Source of the DNA: Leptospira_A sp046736045
Lineage (GTDB): Bacteria > Spirochaetota > Leptospiria > Leptospirales > Leptospiraceae
Assembly: GCF_046736045.1 (NCBI RefSeq)
Contig: NZ_CP177134.1
Span: 1,984,001-2,048,000 of the forward strand
Reading direction: 5' to 3'
Length of the DNA stretch: 64,000 bases
Every line of letters begins with the position of its first letter. Position 1 is the first letter of the stretch. Positions 8,621-15,663 of the stretch are shown here, piece after piece. A program made the translations under genes and the position numbers. Below the pieces are notes generated by a model. That model saw only the letters and a program-made list of their open reading frames with translations. It had not been told where the DNA came from and made no database searches.

Positions 8621-9718
8621 ATGACAATGACGACCGAAGAAATTTTATCTTTAAGATTGCGTTTTCAAAATTTAACAGAACCGGCTAAATCCATCGCAGA
8701 TGTTTTTGCTTCTTTGGGGGCCATTCAGGCGCAAGACAGGAACCAAGCAAAATTTTCTGTCGCCAGTCGCCTGTTAAATTGTAGAGAACGGGATATCAAT
8801 CTCGCCATTGCAAAAAGAAAAATCATCAGAACATGGCTTCTCCGGGGAACCTTGCATCTTGTAGCGGCAAAAGATACTCATTGGATTTTGGATCTGATCT
8901 CTGAAAGAACACTTTCAAAATTAGCTACCTATCATAAGGCTCAAGGATTGGATGCAAAAATTCTTTCCCGAACGGAAGCCATCATTCAAAAACAACTTTC
9001 CGGAAAAAAGGAACTCACTCGTGCTGAATTATTTTCTCATATAGAAGAAGCGAAAATACCAACAAAGGGAATCAGGGGTTCTTTTATTTTATACAATGCC
9101 GCCCTCAAACAAATACTTTGTTTGGGTAAAGACCAAGGCAAACAAGAGACATACACTCTTCTCTCTGACTGGGTGGAAAAACCAAAACCCATATCCAGAG
9201 AAAAAGCATTGGGAGAATTGGCAAAAAGATATTTTACTTCCAGGGGTCCTGCGAGCTTGGAGGATTTTATATGGTGGTCCGGTTTGACATCAACGGAAGC
9301 GAAGCTTGGCCTGGAACTTGCAAAACCGCATTTAAGGAATGAAATTGTTTCCGATCAGAAATATTGGATGTCCGGAAAAGAAAATGAGATTTCAAAAAAC
9401 CGTGAGACGGATGAGTTTAAATTTTTGGCAGGTTTTGATGAATATATCATTGGTTATACGGATAGGAGTCTTTTTCTCGATCCTAAATATTCTAAATTAG
9501 TAATACAAAAAAATGCTATTTTTAAACCAACGATTCTGAAGGCAGGAAAGGTGGTCGGAACCTGGAATAAAACGGAGATTAAAAAAGGTTTGGAAATAAA
9601 TGTTTCTCCTCTTTTTAAATGGAAAACTCCGGACATGGATGGATTGGACCGATTAAAAGCTAACATTGTTTATTATTGGTCCAAAGAAAAAGAAACGATT
9701 ACTGCGAACAACCCCTAG
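8621..9718 (+). CDS. Winged helix DNA-binding protein, AlkZ/YcaQ-like
   Basis: 365 residues of the HTH_42 family (relatives: AlkZ of Streptomyces and YcaQ of E. coli, DNA glycosylases that unhook interstrand crosslinks). Recognisable blocks are LGAIQAQDRNQAKFSVASRL near residue 30, RTWLLRGTLHLVAAKDTHWIL near 70, and the C-terminal FKFLAGFDEYIIGYTDRS. Family AlkZ enzymes use a QxQ or QxD catalytic motif, and IQAQD here fits (Gln-Ala-Gln-Asp). Glycosylase activity is inferred from the family. It follows the GST-like gene by 22 bp, which suggests joint detoxification and repair of alkylating damage. Confidence 0.75.
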   Translation: MTMTTEEILSLRLRFQNLTEPAKSIADVFASLGAIQAQDRNQAKFSVASRLLNCRERDINLAIAKRKIIRTWLLRGTLHLVAAKDTHWILDLISERTLSKLATYHKAQGLDAKILSRTEAIIQKQLSGKKELTRAELFSHIEEAKIPTKGIRGSFILYNAALKQILCLGKDQGKQETYTLLSDWVEKPKPISREKALGELAKRYFTSRGPASLEDFIWWSGLTSTEAKLGLELAKPHLRNEIVSDQKYWMSGKENEISKNRETDEFKFLAGFDEYIIGYTDRSLFLDPKYSKLVIQKNAIFKPTILKAGKVVGTWNKTEIKKGLEINVSPLFKWKTPDMDGLDRLKANIVYYWSKEKETITANNP

Positions 9719-9841
9719 TGTGATGACACGTTCCGGCTCTCATAAAAGTCAAAAATTTATTAACAATCACTAGAATTGCCTTGTCTCCTTCGTCTTAAAT
9801 ACCGGAAAGTCTTTATAACTCATTAGAAGGAAAAAATATCC

Positions 9842-10234
9842 ATGATCGTTTTTCAATGCCCAACTGCAGTTACGGAATACCTAGAAGACAAAAAAATTGT
9901 AGTACTCACTCAAACAGGTAAAAACACCGGAGATAGTTTGAAACAAAGTTTGGACAAAGGTGTGGACGCTTTGATCGCCAACAAAGCAGTTAAATGGCTA
10001 TCGGATAACCGGGAAATGGGCACTCATACTGCCGAAGATGTGGAATGGGTGAACAATGATTGGACCCCGAGAGCGATCAAAGCCGGTTGGAAAAAATGGG
10101 CTCTAGTGCAACCCCAATCCGCTTTATCCGCAATGTCAGAAAAGAACCTTGTTGATTTTTTTGCCACCAACGGGATTGAAGTTAAGATTTTCGAAACTCC
10201 CGAAGATGGATTTAAGTGGCTGAATTCAGTTTAA
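9842..10234 (+). CDS. Small conserved protein, possibly STAS/SpoIIAA-like fold
   Basis: 130 residues, start supported by GAAGGA 10 nt upstream of ATG. Alternating strands and helices (KIVVLTQTG, WALVQPQSALSAMS, IEVKIFETPEDGFKWLNS) resemble SpoIIAA/STAS-like proteins, and the ending ETPEDGFKWL is typical of such small proteins. No catalytic motif is obvious. The next gene, a methyl-accepting signalling protein, starts 10 bp after its stop, so they are very probably co-transcribed and may act in one pathway. Fold assignment is low confidence. Confidence 0.5.
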   Translation: MIVFQCPTAVTEYLEDKKIVVLTQTGKNTGDSLKQSLDKGVDALIANKAVKWLSDNREMGTHTAEDVEWVNNDWTPRAIKAGWKKWALVQPQSALSAMSEKNLVDFFATNGIEVKIFETPEDGFKWLNSV

Positions 10235-10244
10235 TTTTACATTG

Positions 10245-11507
10245 ATGAAAATCAAATTAGAAACAAAAATATTATCTTTCGCAATCGTCTTAATTTTTTC
10301 TCAGATAGGATCTGTCTTTTTCTTACTGAATGGAAATATTCCCGTCGCAGCGGGCATCGCATTACAATCAATCAGCCTTACTACGTCCGTGGCTTTTGCG
10401 ATTTTTGTCGGCTTAATGTTGGCAAAAAACCGGAAAAAACTCGGACTGATAAAACAAACATTAGCTGGTGCGGTGAAAGGCGATTTGCGCTTTGATGAGT
10501 CCATCAAAAACAGGTTGAAAAAAACAGATGAGATAGATACGATTTTATTATCTGCCATTGAATTATTGCATATTTTTCAGGACATCATCAACCTTTTGAA
10601 GGGGGCGACGCAAGGTCTGACTTCTTCCATTTCCAACGCGAAACTCGCTGATGAAACTTTCCATTCCAGTTTAAACCAACAACAGTCTTACTCGCATAAC
10701 CTGGAGTCTACTGTCAGACAAATGACTGAAAATATGGCGAATATCGCCGATGCTTCCAGCGATAACTACAATACTTTAACGAGAGTCTCGGATAGCATCA
10801 AAGTGCTTTCGGAACACATCAATTATGCGGAAGAAAACAGTTCTCATTCAAGAAGTCTGACTTCAGGAATATCCGGTAAAATCCAAAAAGGAAATCTTGC
10901 CTTGGAGGAAATGACCAGGGTGATCGATAGCATTGCGGAAAGTTCCGGAAAGATCGAAGGTATGGTTGTTGTCATCAAGGAGATTTCCGACAGGGTCAAC
11001 TTACTTGCATTAAATGCTTCTATTGAAGCCGCGCGTGCAGGGGAATATGGAAGCGGGTTTGCAGTGGTCGCTCAGGAAGTTTCGAAACTTGCTTCACAAA
11101 CTGCGAAAAGCATTAAGGAAATCGACAGCAATGTGAAGCGAAACAAGGAAGAAGTGATTCTTAATAAATTAAAAATCAATGAAACCAGCCAACTCTACAA
11201 GGAAATTATTTCCGAAGTCAATGAAATCATCGAAAGGATCGGAAGCATTTCCGAATCCGTATCAACTCAAAGTAAAATCAAAGAAACATTGATAGGTGAA
11301 TCCAATAAGCTCTCACAGATGTTAGCTGGAATCAATCAAACCATTGCGGACCAGAATGTTTCTCAGAAATTAATTGCCGACATTGCATCCGCTATGGACA
11401 CTTCGGTAAATGAAACTTTTATCGAAGGGGAAAATCTTTCCAAACTATTGGAAAAGATTAAATCCACTTCCGATGATATTGGCGGGGTTGTGCTGTTATT
11501 CAAGTAA
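10245..11507 (+). CDS. Methyl-accepting chemotaxis-type protein without a large sensor domain
   Basis: 420 residues from ATG 10245 (TTG at 10242 also in frame). Two hydrophobic segments (about residues 10-30 and 37-60) are separated by only a few polar residues, so there is no periplasmic ligand domain. A HAMP-like linker and long coiled coil follow, then the signalling tip VNLLALNASIEAARAGEYGSGFAVVAQEV, which marks an MCP that docks CheA/CheW. It may sense membrane or cytoplasmic signals, perhaps through the small protein encoded just upstream. No che genes are nearby. Confidence 0.85.
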   Translation: MKIKLETKILSFAIVLIFSQIGSVFFLLNGNIPVAAGIALQSISLTTSVAFAIFVGLMLAKNRKKLGLIKQTLAGAVKGDLRFDESIKNRLKKTDEIDTILLSAIELLHIFQDIINLLKGATQGLTSSISNAKLADETFHSSLNQQQSYSHNLESTVRQMTENMANIADASSDNYNTLTRVSDSIKVLSEHINYAEENSSHSRSLTSGISGKIQKGNLALEEMTRVIDSIAESSGKIEGMVVVIKEISDRVNLLALNASIEAARAGEYGSGFAVVAQEVSKLASQTAKSIKEIDSNVKRNKEEVILNKLKINETSQLYKEIISEVNEIIERIGSISESVSTQSKIKETLIGESNKLSQMLAGINQTIADQNVSQKLIADIASAMDTSVNETFIEGENLSKLLEKIKSTSDDIGGVVLLFK

Positions 11508-11633
11508 GCTTGCCGGGCCAAATGCCAATCATTTCGACATAAAGTTTAGTATATTTAGCAAAATCGGGAGATCCTTCTATTCTTTAGATTAAATAATTTG
11601 CTATGGTGGAGTAAAATTCACTATAATGGATAC

Positions 11634-12575
11634 ATGGTTTCTCCTCAACTCACCCCAACTTCGAATTCTCCGGAGGAGAATGGCACTTCCGTTTTTTCTA
11701 CAAAGGAAACTGAATACGATCAGTTTGTAGCTTCTATTTATAAAAAACAATACGAGGACTTGCATCGTTACGGGGGCAGGCAGGTTGCGGAGAGCTTCAT
11801 CCAGGAACTTTTTGATATTTTATTTGCAGGGTATTTTTCCGAATTAACCTTTCGGGATCTGGCGCAGGTCGAAGATAGTTTATCATTTTTTTTCCTGGGT
11901 GCTAAGAAAAAATTTGCTCCGTATCTTTCTTCCAGAGAGGAAAAAAACAAGGATGAGCATGCATTAGGTGTGAATGAAGTTATTGCCGAATTAAAAAACC
12001 AATTACCGAAAATCTACGATTTGATTTGGGAAGATGCGAATGCTGCGTTTGAAGGAGATCCTGCCGCAGAGAGTGTGAAGGAAGTGGTTCTTGCTTATTC
12101 CGGTTTTTATGCGATTGCGGTGCATCGTGTGGCACACGCATTACATAATTTAGGTGTTCCTATTTTCCCGAGGATGTTGAGCGGCTATGCGCATGAAAAA
12201 ACGGGAATCGACATCCATCCCGGTGCAAAGATCGGCAGTTCTTTTTTTATGGATCATGGAACCGGGATTGTGATCGGAGGAACCACCACTATCGCCAATA
12301 ATGTAAAAGTTTACCAAGGTGTGACTTTGGGTGCTTTATCAGTTAGCAAAGATATGGCGAAGTTGAAAAGACATCCTACAATCGAAGAGAATGTTGTCAT
12401 TTATTCCGGTGCCACCATACTGGGCGGAGAAACCGTAGTAGGTAGAAACAGTGTGATCGGAGGAAATGCTTGGGTCACACAAAGTATCCCTCCATTCTCC
12501 ATAGTGTATCAAAAAAATGAAGTGAGAGTTCGGAATACACAGGAAATGAATAACGTAATTGATTTTACAATTTAG
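11634..12575 (+). CDS. cysE: Serine O-acetyltransferase (EpsC/CysE type)
   Basis: 313 residues from ATG 11634; TTG 11598 is an upstream alternative. It acetylates serine with acetyl-CoA, the first step of cysteine synthesis. The helical N-terminal domain is followed by the left-handed beta-helix: GIDIHPGAKIGSSFFMDHG, GTGIVIGG, VYQGVTLGA and RHPTIEENVVIYSGA, with the catalytic His in DHGTG. Length and the long N-terminal helical part fit the EpsC type. It is convergent with the encapsulin-desulfurase operon (66 bp between stops). Serine acetyltransferases are known companions of family 2A encapsulin loci, which supports a shared role in cysteine and sulfur handling. A TATAAT lies only 5 bp before the ATG. 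Confidence 0.92.
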   Translation: MVSPQLTPTSNSPEENGTSVFSTKETEYDQFVASIYKKQYEDLHRYGGRQVAESFIQELFDILFAGYFSELTFRDLAQVEDSLSFFFLGAKKKFAPYLSSREEKNKDEHALGVNEVIAELKNQLPKIYDLIWEDANAAFEGDPAAESVKEVVLAYSGFYAIAVHRVAHALHNLGVPIFPRMLSGYAHEKTGIDIHPGAKIGSSFFMDHGTGIVIGGTTTIANNVKVYQGVTLGALSVSKDMAKLKRHPTIEENVVIYSGATILGGETVVGRNSVIGGNAWVTQSIPPFSIVYQKNEVRVRNTQEMNNVIDFTI

Positions 12576-12581
12576 TAAAAC

Positions 12582-12601
12582 CCCCATCCTGGTGGATGGG
12601 G
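12582..12601. terminator. Hairpin between convergent cysE and desulfurase genes
   Basis: CCCCATCC at 12582-12589 and GGATGGGG at 12594-12601 form an 8-bp GC-rich stem with loop TGGT. It is placed between the two convergent stops and can work for both strands. There is no long U-run, so termination may be weak. Confidence 0.6.
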
Positions 12602-12641
12602 AAGCGGTTTATAAAACCACCTAACAAATTTACAATTCGGA

Positions 12642-14330
12642 CTAAATCGGCCCTGTCTTTCTGCCACCGGTGATATCGAACAATGCATTGATCAATGCAT
12701 CCACATCTTCACAAGTATTGTATAGAGCAAGTGACGGACGAACTGTACTTTCCTGACCAAATCTACGCAAGATCGGTTGCGCGCAATGATGTCCTGATCG
12801 TACTGCAATCCCTTCCTGGCTGAGCGCCTTACCTATTTCTTCCGTTTTGAATCCATTGATTACGAAAGATAAAACACCTGCTTTGTCTTTGGCAGTTCCA
12901 ATCAATCGTAATCCGGGGATTCGGAGGAGTTGGCCTGTTGCATATTCCAAAAGAGAATGTTCGTATTCCGCAATGTTTGCCATTCCGTAACGATTCAGAT
13001 AATCAATCGCTGCACCGAGTCCTACCGCATCAGCAATGTTACCTGTTCCTGCTTCGAAGCGAAAAGGTGGTTTCTGATAAACGGTTTTTTCGAAGGTAAC
13101 ATCTTCAATCATGTTTCCTCCTCCTTGCCAGGGAGGCATGGTTTCCAGAACGTCTGCTTTTCCAAAAACAACTCCGATTCCTGTGGGAGCAAAAACTTTG
13201 TGTCCGGAAAAAACATAAAAATCACAATCCAGAAATTGAACATCCACAGGCATATGGGAAACCGCTTGTGCGCCATCCACCAATACTTTCGCACCGTAAC
13301 GATGAGCCATATCCACCATCTGTTTGGCGGGAGTGACTGTTCCCAAAGCATTGGATACTTGAGTCAAAGATACTAGTTTGGTTTTCGGTCCGAGCAGTCT
13401 TTCGTATTCACTTAGTATGATCTGGCCCGTTTCATCGACAGGAACAACTTTGAGCTTTGCTCCCTTTTTAGAGCATAACATCTGCCAGGGTACGATATTG
13501 GCATGGTGTTCCAACCAGGTGATGATGATTTCATCATCCTTGCCGATATTTTTTTCTCCCCAGGTATTTGCGACCAGATTGATTGCTTCGGTAGCACCAC
13601 GAACAAAAATGATTTCTTCCGAAGTAGAAGCATTTAGGAATTGTTTTACCTTGTTCCTTGCTCCTTCGTAAGCGTCTGTCGATCTTGCTGCAAGTGTATG
13701 GGCAGCACGATGGATGTTTGAATTTTCGTGTTCGTAAAAATAAGAAAGTCGATCAATCACCGCTTGCGGTTTGTGAGTGGTAGCCGCATTGTCCAGCCAA
13801 ACCAGTTTTCGGCCATTTACGATTTCAGAAAGAATCGGAAAATCACGACAAACACTCGCTATATCAAAATTTCCGGAAGAAATGTCGACTGCCGGAACAA
13901 CGGTAGGAGAAAAACTGAAAGGATCCAGAATCCGGATATCCGAACTTTGGGAAACATCACTTCTGACTTCTTCCAAAAAAGGAAAACCATTCGTGAAACC
14001 GGAAGACTGACTTCCAATACCGTTAGGTGTTAACCCGCCAGGAAATGCGGGTGAACCGGCTCCGGGGAAAAAATCGTAGGAGTTGCGGGGAATCTCGAAA
14101 TTTCCAGGTAACGACGGTTCAATGGGAGCCTGCGGTTTTGTTTGAACGGGATCAGCTGCAGGTAGAATTTGATTTTGTGATAAAACCAATTCTTCCACAC
14201 TAGAACCCGTTGGCAAAGGACCGAATAGTTCCTTTGCCATATTTTCCAATGCTTTTGTATCTAAGATTCCATTCCACTGATCCTGAGCCGGAAAGGCTCC
14301 CGAGGAAAAGGACGGATCATTTGTAATCAT
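12642..14330 (-). CDS. SufS-like cysteine desulfurase with N-terminal encapsulin cargo domain
   Basis: 562 residues. Residues 1 to about 155 are low-complexity, rich in Pro, Gly, Ser and Phe (FFPGAGSPAFPGG, QSSGFTNGFPF), with no enzyme homology. From about residue 158 it is a full SufS-type enzyme: VWLDNAATTHKP, EHHANIVPW, PLP lysine 378 in FSGHKVF and active-site Cys516 in RSGHHCAQP. It converts cysteine to alanine and delivers sulfane sulfur. SufS enzymes usually have about 400 residues, so the N-terminal part is an addition. In family 2A encapsulin systems (Synechococcus SrpI-CyD) such an extension targets the desulfurase into the shell. The start overlaps the encapsulin stop by 14 bp, so translation is coupled. 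No sufBCD genes are adjacent, which argues against a normal Suf role. Confidence 0.93.
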   Translation of the reverse strand: MITNDPSFSSGAFPAQDQWNGILDTKALENMAKELFGPLPTGSSVEELVLSQNQILPAADPVQTKPQAPIEPSLPGNFEIPRNSYDFFPGAGSPAFPGGLTPNGIGSQSSGFTNGFPFLEEVRSDVSQSSDIRILDPFSFSPTVVPAVDISSGNFDIASVCRDFPILSEIVNGRKLVWLDNAATTHKPQAVIDRLSYFYEHENSNIHRAAHTLAARSTDAYEGARNKVKQFLNASTSEEIIFVRGATEAINLVANTWGEKNIGKDDEIIITWLEHHANIVPWQMLCSKKGAKLKVVPVDETGQIILSEYERLLGPKTKLVSLTQVSNALGTVTPAKQMVDMAHRYGAKVLVDGAQAVSHMPVDVQFLDCDFYVFSGHKVFAPTGIGVVFGKADVLETMPPWQGGGNMIEDVTFEKTVYQKPPFRFEAGTGNIADAVGLGAAIDYLNRYGMANIAEYEHSLLEYATGQLLRIPGLRLIGTAKDKAGVLSFVINGFKTEEIGKALSQEGIAVRSGHHCAQPILRRFGQESTVRPSLALYNTCEDVDALINALFDITGGRKTGPI

Positions 14331-15252
14331 AATAATTGCCTACATCTACATTCTCTAATGCACCGATCGCATCATCAGTTAGAACGGCAGCTGAGCAATA
14401 GAGAGAAACCAAGTAAGATCCGATGGCAGAACGATTGATTCCCATGAAACGTACGGATAGTCCCGGAGTTTGTTCCCCTGGTAAACCCGGTTGGTATAGA
14501 CCGACCACACCTTGCTTTTTTTCACCTACACGTAGTAAAAGAATGTTCGTTTTACCAACACTTGCTTTCGGGCTGGTTTCACCATCTACCAGAAGTTTGT
14601 CGGTAGGGATGATCGGTAGTCCTCTCCATGTTAAAAATTGCGCTCCGAACAAAGATACCGTAGCCGGTGGAACTCCTCTTTTTGTACATTCGCGACCGAA
14701 AGCGGCAACAGCAAGCGGGTGTGCTAAAAAGAAAGAAGGCTCTTTCCAAACTTTTCCAATGAGTTCGTCCAAATCGTCAGGAGTAGGTGCTCCCTTTCTT
14801 GTTTGGATTCTTTGAGATTTGGGAACATTTTTCAAAAGTCCGTAGTCTTCGTTATTGATCAGTTCGAGTTCTTGTCTTTCTTTCACACTTTCGATGGTTA
14901 AACGAAGTTGTTCTTTGATTTGATCGTGAGGGTTGCTGAAAAGATCGGACACTCTGGTGTGTACATCTAGTACGGTAGAGATGGCACTCAATGTGTATTC
15001 TCTAGGTTTTTCTTCGTAATTTACAAAAGTTTCTGGAAGCGGTTGTTCGTCTTTCTGTCCGCAAAGTACATCTACTGTGCTATTGTCCTTAACGTGGTTG
15101 ACTCTCAGTGTGCCTGACTCTAATGGTTTCCAGTCTAATAATCGAACCAACCAGCGAGGTGTAATGGCGCTATATTGCGGTGCTGTTTTAGTTGTGTTCG
15201 CCAGCTTGCGTGCGGCGGCATCCCCGAGTGAGTGTTGAAGTTGTTCTGCCAT
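14317..15252 (-). CDS. srpI: Family 2A encapsulin shell protein (SrpI type)
   Basis: 311 residues. The N-terminus reads LGDAAARKLANTTKTAPQYS and ITPRWLVRLLDW (ITPRWL at 30-35), the hallmark of SrpI / major membrane protein I proteins, now known as family 2A encapsulins. These have the HK97 phage capsid fold and assemble into icosahedral protein compartments. The length matches family 2A; there is no cyclic-nucleotide-binding insertion as in 2B. AAGGA lies 7 nt before the ATG. The gene is first in an operon with the desulfurase cargo gene. In Synechococcus the homolog is induced by sulfur starvation; regulation here is unknown, but a promoter with a palindrome is visible. Old annotations as membrane protein should be ignored, since no membrane segments are present. 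Confidence 0.93.
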   Translation of the reverse strand: MAEQLQHSLGDAAARKLANTTKTAPQYSAITPRWLVRLLDWKPLESGTLRVNHVKDNSTVDVLCGQKDEQPLPETFVNYEEKPREYTLSAISTVLDVHTRVSDLFSNPHDQIKEQLRLTIESVKERQELELINNEDYGLLKNVPKSQRIQTRKGAPTPDDLDELIGKVWKEPSFFLAHPLAVAAFGRECTKRGVPPATVSLFGAQFLTWRGLPIIPTDKLLVDGETSPKASVGKTNILLLRVGEKKQGVVGLYQPGLPGEQTPGLSVRFMGINRSAIGSYLVSLYCSAAVLTDDAIGALENVDVGNYYDYK

Positions 15253-15311
15253 GAAATGATCCTTATAATAGTCGATGATTTGTATAATATATTAACCAAG
15301 ATTAGCGGTTA

Positions 15312-15341
15312 GTTATACTATTGAATCCATTGGTATTCAAT
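15312..15341 (-). promoter_or_regulatory. Candidate promoter of the encapsulin operon with overlapping palindrome
   Basis: On the minus strand TTGAAT (15340-15335) and TATAAC (15317-15312) are separated by exactly 17 nt, close to a sigma-70 promoter, about 60 bp before the encapsulin ATG. The spacer and -35 box are covered by an inverted repeat, ATTGAAT at 15320-15326 and ATTCAAT at 15335-15341. A regulator bound there would block RNA polymerase. Promoter and operator are inferred by eye. Confidence 0.4.
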
Positions 15342-15591
15342 CCATAAAATAGAATCGAAAAATGAAAATCAAAATTTGAATTTTGCTAAGAAAAATAAGG
15401 TTTTCAAGTGATTTATTCATTATCAACTAACAAGAAATATTCGTATCAATCTATTGATTGAATTTCTATAATCTTAAAGAATAAATCTGCTATCGTAGAA
15501 TTATATTACCTATAAGGGTTTGGTTTAAAGAAATTGAGAAAGATATTGTATTGTTGTTTGTAAAAGGCGATTTGCCGAGAGGAATAGGTGG

Positions 15592-15644
15592 AAAGTAGTG
15601 TTTATTATTTTGCACATAAAGAGCAATATATTGAACACTACTTT
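15592..15644. repeat. 11-bp perfect inverted repeat in the 411-bp gap upstream of the encapsulin gene
   Basis: AAAGTAGTGTT at 15592-15602 is repeated in reverse as AACACTACTTT at 15634-15644, with 31 nt between. The gap 15253-15663 is otherwise AT-rich and holds no convincing gene. The repeat sits upstream of the encapsulin promoter and 19 bp after the stop of the ABC-F gene, which reads away from 17520 towards it. It could be an operator pair, a weak terminator or the trace of an old insertion. No target-site duplication was recognised. Confidence 0.5.
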
Positions 15645-15663
15645 GAGGGTATTACCGGTTAAC

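Noticed and set aside
12642..14330. Desulfurase as part of an ordinary SUF operon
   Set aside because: No sufB, sufC, sufD, sufE or sufU gene is adjacent, and the extra N-terminal domain is not found in standard SufS.
14317..15252. Encapsulin gene as a prophage capsid remnant
   Set aside because: No portal, terminase, protease or tail genes are nearby; the SrpI-specific N-terminus and overlapping desulfurase gene identify a family 2A encapsulin.
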